NCBI GenBank assembly: GCA_020152595.1
Contig: JAIGNY010000750.1
Location: 798,501 to 862,500, forward strand
Direction: 5' to 3'
Length of the DNA: 64,000 nucleotides
Origin: Chiridota heheva
Lineage: Eukaryota > Echinodermata > Holothuroidea > Apodida > Chiridotidae
Part shown: positions 50,501 to 62,112 of the stretch, piece by piece
Numbering within the stretch: the first letter of the stretch is position 1
How the letters are laid out: each line of letters begins with the position of its first letter
The notes under the pieces: model-generated
The model's input: only the letters and a program-made list of their open reading frames with translations
The model's database searches: none
Told to the model about the DNA's origin: nothing
Translations under genes and position numbers: made by a program

Positions 50501-50605
50501 CTCATTGGCTCCTCCTATCTTCAGCTGCAACAGCCCCTTCTTCTCATTCTCTGTACTGATCGTTTGCACTGACTGTACTTGATTGAAGTCAGCCATCTTT
50601 GTTGG
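50501..50605 (-). CDS. PTK2: FAK exon: FERM F3 lobe, central strands
   Basis: This 105-nt, 35-codon exon is in phase 0 at both ends. The acceptor is CTCTTACAG. The donor is GTTTTA, a weak match to consensus. The translation PTKMADFNQVQSVQT continues to KKGLLQLKIGGANE, matching vertebrate FAK PTHLADFTQVQTIQY and RKGMLQLKIAGAPE in F3. The weak donor starts a 10.1 kb intron that holds several in-phase candidate cassette exons, so variable splicing here is plausible. That is inference; the exon itself is secure. Confidence 0.95.
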
Positions 50606-50908
50606 CTGTAAGAGATGAATGTGAGAGAGAGATAAATATAGTTATCCATCACTTATTGGAGCCAGTCTGGACTGGTTTGGATAAGTGAGGTTCTCCCTGC
50701 TACCATGAAATAGCTAATGATGAGGACAATTTAGCACAGTGCTCTTGATATGTTAAGTATTTATGACTACTTCTTTGCCACACAATTGAAAACTGTAACT
50801 TCTAAGATGCACATTTTCCTCTTAATTTGTTTCATGGCTTTGGCAACCTAGAAAATTTCTATTAAATTTCTGAATGGAAAGGTGTTCTAATTCTTGAGTG
50901 TAGATATC

Positions 50909-51472
50909 TTAAAGGATTAGTTCAGTGGTCAAGCATGTCCATCTTATATGAAAGAGGACTTCACAAGAAACAAAATAGTGAAGAAAGCAATCAAAAATCT
51001 TATTCCATTAAGGAGATATTTAAGTTTCAAGTTTGGTATCATTTGTGTAGAAATGACTGAAATCAGACTAATTGTGATATCATAGCCTCAGATTCCTCAA
51101 AGTCTTTATGTGTTCTATCATAATTTGTCCTGCGATTTTGTGGCTTAAAAGCCATGGGATATGTCAAAAAAGTAGTATAACTGAATCTAGGAAGGGTATT
51201 TATAATATACCACCTGAAGAAAGTTTGAGGAAAATAATGTAAATATTGAAAAAATTCAATAAACTTTCTTTAAAAAAACACAAAGACTTTGAGGGCTGTG
51301 ACATCACAACTAGTCTGATTTCAGTCGTTTCTACAGAAATGATATCAAACTTTAAACTTGAATATTTCCTTAATGGAATAAGATTTTTAAATGCTTTCTT
51401 CACCATTTTGTTTCTTTTGAAGTCCCCTTTCACATAAGATGAACTTGCTTGACCACTGAAGTAATCCTTTAA
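50909..51472. mobile_element. TTAA-type foldback element with arms of about 200 bp
   Basis: TTAA at 50909-50912 and 51469-51472 bound the element. Left terminus AGGATTAGTTCAGTGGTCAA and right terminus (reverse complement) AGGATTACTTCAGTGGTCAA differ by one base. Inverted homology runs about 200 bases inward on each arm, through CTTATTCCATTAAGGA and CTGAAATCAGACTA, to a spacer of about 170 bases. It is non-coding and lies between FAK exons 50605 and 51730. Confidence 0.88.
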
Positions 51473-51729
51473 GTCTGAAAGGAAGGAAGGGGTATTCTGG
51501 AGTATCTAAAAAACTAACTGAAATTTCTGATGAATTTCCTATGTAATCATAACAAACTTTCAAATTATGTAACAATACATGTTTTCCACACTCTCTGATA
51601 GTTTCTTCATTCTCCTGGTGCAGTAGACCCCTCACATGACTCCTGCCACCCACGAAACAACAAATAATCAACAAAACTAAAAAAATCTGAATATCTTACT
51701 ATAAGTCGAAAATATTCATAGAAGCTTAC

Positions 51730-51807
51730 ATTTGCAGCTTTGTCAGTTAGGCAGCTGATGCCATCTTCAGGTCCAATGACAAGCTCAACTGAGATGCTCC
51801 ACCCAGT
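51730..51807 (-). CDS. PTK2: FAK exon: FERM F3 lobe, first strands
   Basis: This 78-nt, 26-codon exon is in phase 0 at both ends. The acceptor is TTTGCATACAG and the donor GTAAGC. The translation TGWSISVELVIGPEDGIS plus CLTDKAAN aligns without gaps to vertebrate FAK SSWIISVELAIGPEEGIS plus YLTDKGCN. This is the start of the PH/PTB-like F3 lobe. The phase-0 entry proves that the previous exon should end in phase 0, which exposes the missing base there. No internal stops or unusual codons are seen. Confidence 0.96.
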
Positions 51808-52522
51808 CTGTATGCAAATGAAGAAAAAGCAATGAATATGTGAAGAAATTGAACTACATATGCACTAACAATTTTTAAAATATGTTTCTTTCTTGAAAGA
51901 AAGATGTGATTATATAAAAGACAATAGAAATGACATGTCATTACAACTCTCATTGCAATTATGTTCAATTCGTTAAAGAAAATGCTCAATGTGATTACTT
52001 CATTAAAGTGAACGTACATCTCCCAAGTGCTAGTTGTTTTCTCAATTTCAAATGGGCCCAATTGTTTTAAAGGTGAAATTTCAGCAAAGCTTAAATATTT
52101 TACGTAAGACTTATTTTTGAAGAACGTGCATGTTTAAATCATTATAATAAGAAAAAAACAATAATATCTTTTAACTCCTGTTAAAAGATATTAATGGTAT
52201 TTTTTTAATTTTTGAGTCATTTCTTTAAAACTTTTATCATTGTCTCGAATTGTGTCATTACAGATAAATGTAATTGGCCACTAAACTTTCCTTTGAAATT
52301 ACTTTTAGCTTGATTGAAAACCCATAATTTTAATATAAACAACATTAATAATATATATTTATTATATCTTTAAAGTGCCAAACTCCAAAGAAGTTTAATT
52401 TTCTAAAGACATTGAAGAACAGTATAAAGAAAACTAAATGTTAATTTTAAACATGAATGCTATGGATTGACAAATCACTTGTTTGACTGCCCAGGTCTAG
52501 GTGATAATAATTTCTCCAGTTA

Positions 52523-52765
52523 TGTTTGTTTGTTTGTTTGGTGAGGTTTAATGGCACCATGACAACAAAGGTCAAATTGTGCCCGAAAGGTTAGATTATG
52601 TCAGAGGTAGAAAAAGATTGAAGGAATAGAAGAAGTGCAGCAATAGGTCAAAAAAAATAGAACAGAGGGAGGTGAGAAAGAAAAACTAGATATAGTTATA
52701 GTAGAGAGTATAGTGAAGAAAGGAGATAATTCTATAAGGGGAGGTTTTGCTGAAGAGCTCAGCAA
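52523..52765 (-). mobile_element. I-type LINE 3' fragment, diverged
   Basis: The (GTTT)n GGTGAGGTTTAATGGCACCA terminus with AAATTGTGCCCGAAAGGTTA shows it belongs to the same family. It is more diverged than the other copies. Confidence 0.85.
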
Positions 52766-53320
52766 TGGAATATGTCTGCAGGACAAACATTTCTCTATCA
52801 GGTTTACACCTATGCACACAATACTTTCAGAGTAACATGATTTTCCGCTAGGGCAACCATAAGTGCCTAGTTCAATATTCTGTAGCCAAGCTACTCTAAG
52901 ATTCGTTTGTCGAAACGTTCATGCCACCCACACAAACATATACTCAACATTTTAGAAGGATAAAATAGAAGCTCCGGAATGAAACAATATCCATGTTATC
53001 TTAAACTAAAAGGAAATCTGCCCTTTGAGAAGACCAAACTTAAAGCCTTTTATAGAGAAAATCAGTTTCTTTATGCAATAACCATTAGATCAATGAAGGA
53101 AGGAAGGAAGGAAGTAACACAAGCAAATGTTGGTTTCATAAAACTAATATTTAAAAAAATCAATTACTTATGATTTAGGCTGAATAATTAAACCTGTATA
53201 CAGATCATTATTCATCTTATGCTATGCAAATCCTATTGGATTGTATTATTGACAGTTAGCAGGATTCTTATATCATTATTACATATCTTGAGAGCGCATT
53301 ACTAAAGAAACAAGAATGTT

Positions 53321-53999
53321 TTAAAGGAATATTCCCATGAATTTTCATATATATGATAGAGGACTAATAAAGAAAACAAATAAGTGGAAAAACTATGTTA
53401 ATATCTTATTTAGGAGTTATTGCATTTAAATCATTGTTGGAAAGTGACAATGCCATGTCAAGTGTAATGTCACAATTGCAAATCAAATCAATTTTCATGT
53501 ATTTCTTTGAAAATTTATTTGCCTTTTCTAAATTGTTGAAATTTTTGTTTAATTTATTGAGGTGGGGTATAGCATGCATCTTTACAAGAACATGATTTGC
53601 AAATTTCATTATGCACCTTACACTCAAAATGAGAGAAAATACATTCATTTGATAGAAACACATAAAGAATTATCTTGGATCTGCAGTTATGATTGTATTT
53701 TGCGAGGTTACACACTGGTGAAATCTTTGAAATGCAGTAACACCTACACAGAATAAGATATCAACATAGTGTTTCCATTAATTTGTTCCTCTATCATATG
53801 ATATTAAAATTCTATAATATGATATTGACATTTTATCATATGATATTGAAATTTTATCATATGATATTGAAATTTTATCATATGATATTGAAATTTTATC
53901 ATATGATATTGAAATTTTATCATATGATATTGAGATTTTATCATATGATATTGAAATTTTATCATATGATATTGAAATTTCACAGGAATATTCATTTAA
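53321..53999. mobile_element. TTAA-type foldback element, copy 2, carrying a minisatellite
   Basis: The left end TTAAAGGAATATTCCCATGA and right end (reverse complement) TTAAATGAATATTCCTGTGA are matched inverted termini with TTAA at both edges. Internal sequence (CAATTGCAAAT, ATGTATTTCTTTGAA) is shared with 47504-48094. The right third is taken over by a 21-bp tandem repeat. Confidence 0.72.
53795..53985. repeat. 21-bp minisatellite, about nine copies
   Basis: Units read ATCATATGATATTGAAATTT plus T, nearly perfect in the centre. Each unit contains the palindrome ATCATATGAT. Confidence 0.97.
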
Positions 54000-54675
54000 T
54001 GTTTGTATTGTGGCTGTGAGGCTTTTGTAGACGAAAGCAATGTAGTGTTATGAAGATCAAAGTTAGATTCTTCCAGAGCGTCTTTCTAAAAACATTCAAA
54101 GGTCTTTCTTCTGTAACTCCAGTCATTTTGCTTTTTTGACTGTTTGGCATTTCCATATTGTCTACTTTTTGTGAAAAAAGAAAGATTAAACTAGAATAAA
54201 GGAAGAATAACTTTCAATATAAAGTTACTCAAGAATGATGAATTCAAGATTATTCACAGATAGTTAACTTAGTAATAGCTTTAATGCTTCTTGAAGCAAG
54301 TTTAATTATCTTACTTTTGGCACTTTCTGTTACTTTCTTTACTGTTTTAATGTTCAACTACAATATAACTTGATATAGATTCCTCTTGTAACGAAAACCC
54401 ATCCATTTGAAAAACCTGTAAAAAGTGTACACAGAACATCCTTTGCCCCACCTCCACCCACAATCAAAGTCATATCATCAGTTTCTAACTCATCATGATT
54501 CATCTATATATAGTGTCATATGTCCCAAAAATTATGAAAACTTGACCAACTTTGTTCCATCAAAGATGAGATATGAAATTGATCAAATTCATAAAAAAAA
54601 AAGGTGGAACAGCTCCTAGCACTTTTTGTCTTATCCAGGAATTTCTGAATATCCATCATACCAGGTGATACTTAC

Positions 54676-54815
54676 CCCTAGGGCGCACTTGAATTTTTCG
54701 TGGTCAAACCTGTGAACCTTGAGAGAACTTCAAAAAACCTGAAGACACATTCCTCTTCATAAAGTGAGGCAAACTGCTTGAAGAACTGTAAGATCAATTT
54801 GCGCAGAATTTTGGG
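54676..54815 (-). CDS. PTK2: FAK exon: FERM F2-F3 junction, with a 1-nt frameshift
   Basis: The exon starts in phase 0 after a TTTTTTGCAG acceptor and ends before GTAAGTATC. Its first part reads PKILRKLILQFFKQFASLYE and then EECVFRFFEVLS, matching vertebrate FAK AKTLRKLIQQTFRQFAN and ILKFFEILS. After EVLS the expected continuation, matching VYRFDKECFKCALG, is present but in another frame (KVHRFDHEKFKCALG). The exon is 140 nt, whereas 47 codons need 141, and both flanking exons require phase 0 at each end. One base is therefore missing around 54719-54721, inside a short A run on the coding strand. Read literally, translation ends at a TAG (54678-54680) next to the donor. A consensus error is the simplest explanation; a null allele is possible. 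Confidence 0.93.
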
Positions 54816-55779
54816 CTGCAAAAAAGAAAATAAGATATACCTGTTCAAAATTGATTCCTTTGGTACAAATACAAGCAAAATTATCACATACATGCAAAAT
54901 TATGCAAGGTTTACAAATACTACTGCTGCAAGGTCAAGGGCTTTGTTTTAATCATAATGCATCAATTTTCTAAACTTGTATGTATGATCCTTTCGCAGAT
55001 AGGAACTTGCCAATGCCGTATCAAAGACAAGTTGACAAGTGCCACTCTCTTAAAAACATATGCAGTTGAAAATCTATGAATATGATTACAGACAGAAAAC
55101 TACAATCACTAACCTTCAAGAACAAGATTAAATCCCTCAAACTAATAAACAGAAGATGATCGGCTTTATCCGTGTCTACACCAAAATTATCCATATAAGA
55201 ACTAGAACTTTCAGGAGGACAGCATGCTCAGCTATTTAAAGCTAGCATAGAGAATGGGCTATTCCGGGACGTATATGCAGAAATGGGGCTAGTAGGGGCA
55301 AAGGATTTCAAATTACTTTAGCTTTGAAGGATGCACTTACCTTTTCCTTTGCTTTAGATTTTCACAACATTTTACTACAAGCTTCAAATATCTTGGAGTT
55401 GTTCCAGATATTTTAAGAGAAAAAAGGCTCAAACCTCACCCAGTAACTCATATAAAACATGTGAAAGCTAGCACCCATTATAACTGAAACACTCTTTCAG
55501 TTCTACCCATTAAACCACAAAGAAAGGAAAGGCCCTCAAGGTGGATCTAAGAAAATCAGGGAGGGGTGCTGGTTATTATTGAAGTAATGAAAAATGGTGG
55601 AACTTTTTCGGAGGGGAGTGGATGGTCCCAACCTCCAGAACCAAGGGGCAGGATAAAATATCAGGGGGACCAAGCAAAAAAAGTGTTTATGAGCAGTTTT
55701 GTCATGGAACCTGACAAAAGAATTACACTTTTCCTAATGCATGTTTTCTTTCCATTTGAAAAATTTGGGAAATTATCAA

Positions 55780-56630
55780 CAAAAAAATGAAGAAAAATTT
55801 GGCACAATTATTGGAAATTTTGATAAAATTTGGCATCATTTCAGAATAATTAATGAAAATTTACTGAAAATCAAAGAAAAATTGCCCTAAAATGAACAAA
55901 ATTGAAGGAAATTGTGTACGAAAATCAAAGAAATTTCCTAAACATTGAAAAAGATATCCCAAATATTGAAGGAAATTTTCCAAAACTCATTTACTAAAAA
56001 TTGAAGAAAAACTGCCGTAAAATGAAGGAAATTTTCCAAAAATTACACGAGAATATAAGAAAGTGATTTCCCAAACACTGAATGAAATTTCTCAAAATAT
56101 TGAAAGTGATTTTCCAAACACAATGAAATTTTCTGAAAATTGCACAAGAATTAAGGAAATATTTCAAATATTGAAAGTAATTTCCCAAATATTGAATGAA
56201 TTTTCCTGAAAATTGTATTTTACTAAAAATGGAGAAAAAAATTGCCCCAAAATGAGAGAAATTTTCTGAAAATTGCATGAGAATTAAGAAAATTTCCAAA
56301 CATTAAAAAGGATATCACAAACATTGATGGAAATTCCCGAAAATGGAAAAAATTACACAAGAATGATAGAAATTTCTCAAATATTGAAAGTGATTTCCCA
56401 AACACTAGAGTGAAATATTCCCAAAATTTAAGAAAATTTCTAAAATTGAAATTCAAAAAAATTTCCCAAACATTTAAAGAAATTTCTATACAATTTAAGA
56501 AAAATTACCAAAAATCAAAGAAAAAATTGTCCCAACCCCAAAATAAAGGAAATTTTCCTAAAATTGCACAAAGATTTATTACAAAATTTCATCAAAGATT
56601 AACAAGATTTCTAAGAAATTTCCCTTAAAA
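55780..56630. repeat. Degenerate A-rich tandem repeat
   Basis: Variants of GAAATTTTCCAAAAATTGCA and GGAAATTTCCCAAACATTGA recur irregularly over 850 bases, with an underlying unit of roughly 35-60 bases. The open frames in it are by-products of the repeat. Confidence 0.85.
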
Positions 56631-56824
56631 ATTGATCAGGAATGTCATTACAACAAACAAAGAAATTCTTATTATTAGGGTAGAAGAAAAATTTGTCAAA
56701 AAACCTTCAATGCAGCTCAAACAATGTCTTCAAATATGATATGTGGCTAATTTTCATATTGACTAACATATTAATACAGCTTACAGCCCTGTGGTGCATC
56801 CAAGATTTACAAGCACAACCACAT

Positions 56825-57100
56825 CCACTCATTTCTGGGCTTCTGCAGCCAAGGGTAAGGAAGCCTTCTGGCCCATATTATACCCTTTAAAATCCTTGTT
56901 GGTGCTGTAAGTATTGTATCTCATTTTAAACTGCAGGAGAGATTTTGCGCCCACAACAAAATCAGGTACAGCAATCAAATTGTTAACAACTCGCTGGCTT
57001 AAAAAGCATGTAGGTGCTTGCCTCCACATGCTACAACCTGCTCAACACCAAAGTCCAAACTCTGCTGGTGAGTTCAGCTGTGATGACCAATCTTCTACCC
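56825..57100 (-). mobile_element. LINE ORF2 C-terminal remnant
   Basis: The minus strand reads CFLSQRVVNNLIAVPDFVVG then AKSLLQFKMRYNTY. This is the common FFSQRVVNxWNSLPxxVV...SLxxFKxRLD motif at the end of many LINE reverse-transcriptase proteins. The conserved W is lost. It is slightly GC-richer than its flanks and its extent is uncertain. Confidence 0.65.
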
Positions 57101-57492
57101 AGTGGTTATTGCACGCTCTCATTTACAGAAGTGGAGATGATCTCCGATATTACAAGGATTAGGATCAGGAAAGGATTGACATTAACTTGATCCCCATCTC
57201 TCCTGTCCAGAAGAGTCACATACTCTCCTTCACTTCATCATAAAGTGGGGAGAGGCACCAATCTTAAATGCCCTAGCCTCAGGAAAGCATCATTTACAGG
57301 ATTAAATGTGAAAATGCAAAAGCTTTCAATGGACCAATTATTTGACAGGATATTTTAGTTGTTTTTGGTGTTTTTTTGATGATCTATGATCTTTTCTAAT
57401 GAAATGTAGGATAATCCACAAGAAAGCATAATTTTAGTCCTATAATTAGGATTTATGTGCAGGGTCTTGAAGAAATTGAATTCAAATGTTAC

Positions 57493-57547
57493 CTTTGTGT
57501 TGTCAATGACTGTTTTTGGCAAAAATCTTCTCAGCCCAATTTCTTTC
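57493..57547 (-). CDS. PTK2: FAK exon: FERM F2 lobe, GLRRFLPKTVID segment
   Basis: This 55-nt exon has one base completing the Glu codon from the previous exon, then 18 full codons, leaving in phase 0. The acceptor is TCTCCACAG after a run of T, and the donor is GTAACA. The translation KEIGLRRFLPKTVIDNTK matches vertebrate FAK KDVGLKRFFPKSLLDSVK. Its last lysine starts the basic patch known in vertebrate FAK (KAKTLRK), which binds PIP2 and acidic partners. Here the patch reads KPKILRK across the junction with the next exon, so the lysines and arginine are kept. The exon is short but recognisable. Confidence 0.94.
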
Positions 57548-58429
57548 CTGTGGAGAAAAAAAAGATTGGAAAATTACTTTACACTTGATTTTGTTCACAG
57601 ATTTTCATCATGCCCAATGGTAGACCTGGTAAAAATAGACTGATCCAGCGGTTATAACCAGGTGGAAAAGAGGAATTCATGGGAAGAACTTTTTAAAATA
57701 TTTTTTTTTTTTTTTAGATTTCTTGAGCAAGCAACAGTATATGTGGTTAAGATGTGCTCTAAAAATGTTCCCCATGTAATTATGGAATGAATAGTACATT
57801 AAATTGTGAAAGAGGGATAAAAACATATTTACTACATTAATATAATTTCAGTCACAATTTTTTGTGGGAAAATTTTGACACTTTTATAATCAACTCCATC
57901 TCTTCCCAATAGTATCTGCAATGATCATTTTTCTCCATTATTTATTCTCCTCAGATGAGGACATAATATTTTATGAGGGGGAGGGTGAAAACACTCCTCA
58001 AGTAATCAAGGCTTTACAAGCAGAACCTGCATAGTGGATCATAAACATAAAGATGGAACTCATAAAAGTGTGGCTGTATGGTGAGGATTAGTGTTGTTGG
58101 TTTGCAATTAATTTACTACACGTTTAATTGCCAAAATTTGCCAGCGTTTAAGCGATTAATTGCAACTAAGCTTCACCAAAAATCAGAAAATAGAACAAAA
58201 TTGAAAGTGTTTAATAAATATTAATGAAAATTTTGTGGAACTGTACAGTTCTCATAGGACCCACACAAATAGACCATGCATTTTCGGAAAACAAATAGGC
58301 CGAGAATCTCACCTTAAATGCAAATATCATGTCTTCAAATTACATGTTAGGCTGATAGAACTGAATCAGTTCTATCAGTTATTCAGTTGAAAAATAAAAA
58401 ACCTGGGTTTTTATGGCCTTCAAACAGGA

Positions 58430-58617
58430 GTAGAAATAAAATATATCAGCAAAACATGTAAACAGTAGAAATAAAATATATCAGCAAAACATGTAGCCGA
58501 TTTGGGGCTGTCATGAGTAGAAATAAAATATATCTGCAAAACATGTAGCCGATTTTGGGGCTGTCATGAGTAGAAATAAAATATATCAGCAAAACATGTA
58601 GCCAATTTTGGGGCTGT
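58430..58617. repeat. Minisatellite, about 53-bp unit, about 3.5 copies
   Basis: AGTAGAAATAAAATATATCA then GCAAAACATGTAGCCGATTT and GGGGCTGTCATG recur in tandem. Confidence 0.94.
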
Positions 58618-59830
58618 CACTTCCCTGGTATAGTCAGAGCTGTCACAAAATAATTTATGTACAGACCAACCCGAGTAATCCCAGTTTAGTTTTTGAAGTG
58701 CACCAACAATTAGTTGAATTAAGTTCTGGCCGTGGTTCTAGCTCGTACAATAAGCCACCCATACAGCATGTTCAGGATTAATTGTTTAAAAGTTTTACTA
58801 AAAGTTATTTAAGAGTTCCAAGTAATTAGCGATTAATCATCAAAGCATTAGTGAGGATTCAGGTTGGTGATTGACAACAGTCAGGTATAGTATTTACTGC
58901 TCCTGTTTGAAATCCATACTAAAATGTTGGACATTCTTTGAATATCAGAAATATTCATTAAAGGAGACATAAAGTCTGACATAATTCTTATTTTATACAA
59001 TATAGAATAAAAATTAAATTTTCTGACCAAGTTTCAAACCTTCCGAAGTAATCTAATATAATTTTTGTAATTATTGAAATCGTTAATGCTTCTACTATGA
59101 GATCCGACATTTTGATTTTACAATATCATAAAAAGAGTTTATCAAGTTTATCAATCCATAGAGTGTTGGAATGTTATGTATTTCCTCATAATCTACAGTA
59201 TAAAGTTTTCAATTTTATGAAAAATTGTTTTCTTTTTGTACTTTGAGGTTCAGGGACATTTTTGCATACAATCATCAAAACATGTGTATGCTGTTAAAAC
59301 TTTGTGTCACATCATTTGGGAATAAAGACTTAAAATAACATATATAAAGAAATATATTGTAATCCTTATATACCTGTTGGGGAAATAGTTTCATCATACA
59401 CAAGATTTCAATACAGAATTGTACATAAAATGGCAGCTTCCAAATGTTGACTTCAAACATGAATAACTTGAGATAGGAATTTACTTGCTGGTTTGATAAT
59501 TGGCTTAGATTTTAATCCTCTATCATATGAATTAAAGGTTTTTTTTATTTTTTTATTTTTGTAAAATGACAGTAATTTTATTAAGTGAGCAATTTTTTGC
59601 AATAGAAGCACTTAAACAAAGTTTTTTTTTCTTCTTCTATAAAATTGCTTGTTTATCTACTGCTGCAGGGACATCAGCTTGATGTTAGTATTATATTGTA
59701 CAATAAAAAGCCTCAGCAATGAGCGTAATTATGCAATAAAACCTGTTCTATGTCAAATTTTCTTCATAAATTTCTCATAATTCTTTAGTGAGGGAAAAAT
59801 ATCTGCAGAACACAGGAATAAATGACTTAC

Positions 59831-59973
59831 TCAAGATAATCAAAGTTAGCTTTCTTATCCAGGGCTATCCTAGGCATGTCCTTAAAGAATCGCCTCATCT
59901 CCAGGCACCCAAGGTTTAGAGCGACCTCCATTGACACCGTCTCTGCGACCTCATTCATGTAATCATTACGTAC
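59831..59973 (-). CDS. PTK2: FAK exon: FERM F2 lobe, start
   Basis: This 143-nt exon enters in phase 0 and leaves two bases of a codon (GA) for the next exon. Its acceptor is a pyrimidine-rich tract ending in CTAG, and its donor is GTAAGT. The translation begins VRNDYMNEVAETV and contains NLGCLEMRRFF, closely matching vertebrate FAK VKSDYMLEIADQV and KLGCLEIRRSY in the FERM F2 lobe. It ends in DKKANFDYLE, matching the EKKSNYEVLE segment. In vertebrate FAK that part of F2 contacts the kinase C-lobe in the autoinhibited state. The preceding exon, which should end near the family's NFFYQQ motif, was not found up to 64000. Confidence 0.95.
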
Positions 59974-60404
59974 CTAGGCAAAAAGAAAATAAGAAATGAA
60001 ATCATACGCTTCAATATTTGTTTAGTAAGAAATCAATAACACAATGTAAATGCAGCTACGGTTGTGCTAATATTGCATCAAGGGAATATCCTTATGTTGA
60101 GAGATCAATGTAAGAAAAATCAATCCTGTCACAAAGCTAAGATTTACAAGAAACACAGCAAATATTGCAAAAGCAATTTTAATCAAATATATATGACAAA
60201 ATTACGATTTTAATTTTTTGTTTTTAGAATCTTTTGAATTGATAACACTTGGGAGTTATGTTGGTGTTTCCTAGGAAGAATAGTTTTATCAAAAACATAA
60301 TCTGAGATGGAGAAACATACATTAGTAGTAAATGAGAAAATCAATCTAAGAGATAACAAAATATTCCTCCAAAAAGTAATAATGTTTCAAAATTAAGGGA
60401 AGAC

Positions 60405-61015
60405 AGGGTTCATACAGTCCACATTGGTTTTAATACTGTGTTTATCATGTATAAAGATTAAAATGGTTTGACTTTAAAGATTAAAATGGTTTGACTTTTT
60501 TCATTGTTGTTATTCATAGGTTTAAAAAGCAGGAGGGGGGATATCCCCCCCCCCTCAAATAGTACAGTCCACATTGATTTAAATACTGTATGTTTATCAC
60601 GTATAAAGAATAAAATGGTTTGACTTTTGTTATTGTTATTCATAGGTCTAAAAAGCAGGAGTGGAGTGGGGTATTCCCCCCCCCCCCTTCCAAATAGTAC
60701 AGTCCACATTGGTTTTAAAAAGATTAAAATGATTTGCCTTTTTTCATTGTTATTTATAGGTTTAAAAACAGGAGTGGAGTGGGGTATTCCCCCTCCCCAA
60801 ATAGTACAGTTCACATTGATTTTAATACTGTATGTTTATCGTATAAAGAATAAAATGGTTTGACTTTTGTTATTGTTAAAGATTAAAAAATGGTTTTCCA
60901 AATAGTACAGTCCACATTGGTTTTAAAAAGATTAAAATGATTTTTTTTATTGTTATTCATAAGCTTAAGAAAAAGCAGGACGGGTGGTATTCCCCCTCCC
61001 CAAATAGTATAGTTT
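60405..61015. repeat. Tandem repeat, about 120-130-bp unit, 4-5 irregular copies
   Basis: Units contain AATAGTACAGTCCACATTGG, AAAGATTAAAATGGTTTGAC, TTGTTATTCATAGGTTTAAA and a poly-C block (ATTCCCCCCCC) of variable length. Confidence 0.93.
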
Positions 61016-61727
61016 TCAGCAGCTTTAAACACAAATTTTGGGCAAGGTTACTTTTGAGGTACTATCAGTGTAAATGTTACTTTTTTAGGCAATATCACTC
61101 CCCCACATAATCTGACTCCTCGCCTATGGTTATAGTTTGCAATCATCAGATTTTGCATGTCTGATACTTATCACATGCCATGTTTCACATATATCCTTAA
61201 ATATATCAAAACTCAGAATTCAGTGAAAATCTGACTTTACTTTCCTGTCTTATGTACTGTACCTCCTTTGTTTAATGAAGAAAGAGTAAGTCTGTTCGTT
61301 ATGGTCTTGATGAACCCATCTACACCTACAGCCAATTAAGGAGTTATTCAGTAGCAAAGGAAATTGTTAGTTCCTGAACAGAGTCAGCAATGCAAAATGC
61401 AGCTATTATATGTGCAATCTTATTTTTTAATTGAGTAAATGCTTGATTACTGAGACTAATTAACAGTGAAGGTTAATATTTAGTGCCAAGAGGTTAACTT
61501 TGATCAAAACAAACAATGCTCATGAATGTTTCATTTCATTTCCTTTTTTGTTTTTTCACAACATATTTACATATAATTACAGAAGAGTTTTATTTACAAA
61601 TATATTATGAAATTTACAATATATGTATATACAGAAGAATATATATGGTTGTGAAAGGAAGTATTGTATTAAAACTCTGGCGAGCTTAATTGAGTACAAC
61701 ACTCCCAAATTAAAATGTTAATTATTA

Positions 61728-62112
61728 AGGCCGTTACACACCGAACGCGACGCGGTGAGCGAATTTTTAAACAAAATTGAATAAAACAAAGGAAAAGAAA
61801 CATTTCTACCTTTTGTTTTCAGAGAAGGATCGTCATCACATTGGCTATTCACATGATAACTGAAAATTGATTGTTTTCTACGCCCATTAAAGCAAAATTG
61901 GCATCGTGAAAGAAAATCGCGCCCCACTAAAGCAAATTTCTCCACAATTTGAACATAACAAACATTTCTAGCATATTTTCCAGTATCATCAGAAAGCCTC
62001 AATTATAAACTTCATCGTGTGTAAGCAAAAATTCAAAGCATCTTATAATATTTGTTTCCTGTATGATTATCTAAAAAATCGCTCACCGCATGGCGTTCAT
62101 GTGTAACGGCCT
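61728..62112. mobile_element. MITE, PIF/Harbinger-like, 385 bp
   Basis: Terminal inverted repeats of about 40 bases start AGGCCGTTACACA at both ends and share GCGGTGAGCGA. The element is flanked by a TTA direct repeat (61725-61727 and 62113-62115). A three-base TWA duplication is typical of PIF/Harbinger transposition. No transposase is present. Confidence 0.87.

Larger units (their letters stand above)
50606..57492 (-). other. FAK introns between exons 50605 and 57493
   Basis: These three introns (1.12, 2.87 and 2.68 kb) contain foldback elements at 50909-51472 and 53321-53999, an I-type LINE tail at 52523-52765, a degenerate A-rich array at 55780-56630 and a LINE remnant at 56825-57100. 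The rest (51810-52520, 52770-53320, 54000-54670, 54820-55780) shows nothing recognisable. Confidence 0.8.

Noticed and set aside
54710-54730. Programmed -1 frameshift as the explanation for the FAK frame break
   Set aside because: No slippery heptamer of the X XXY YYZ type is present, and FAK genes are not known to use one.
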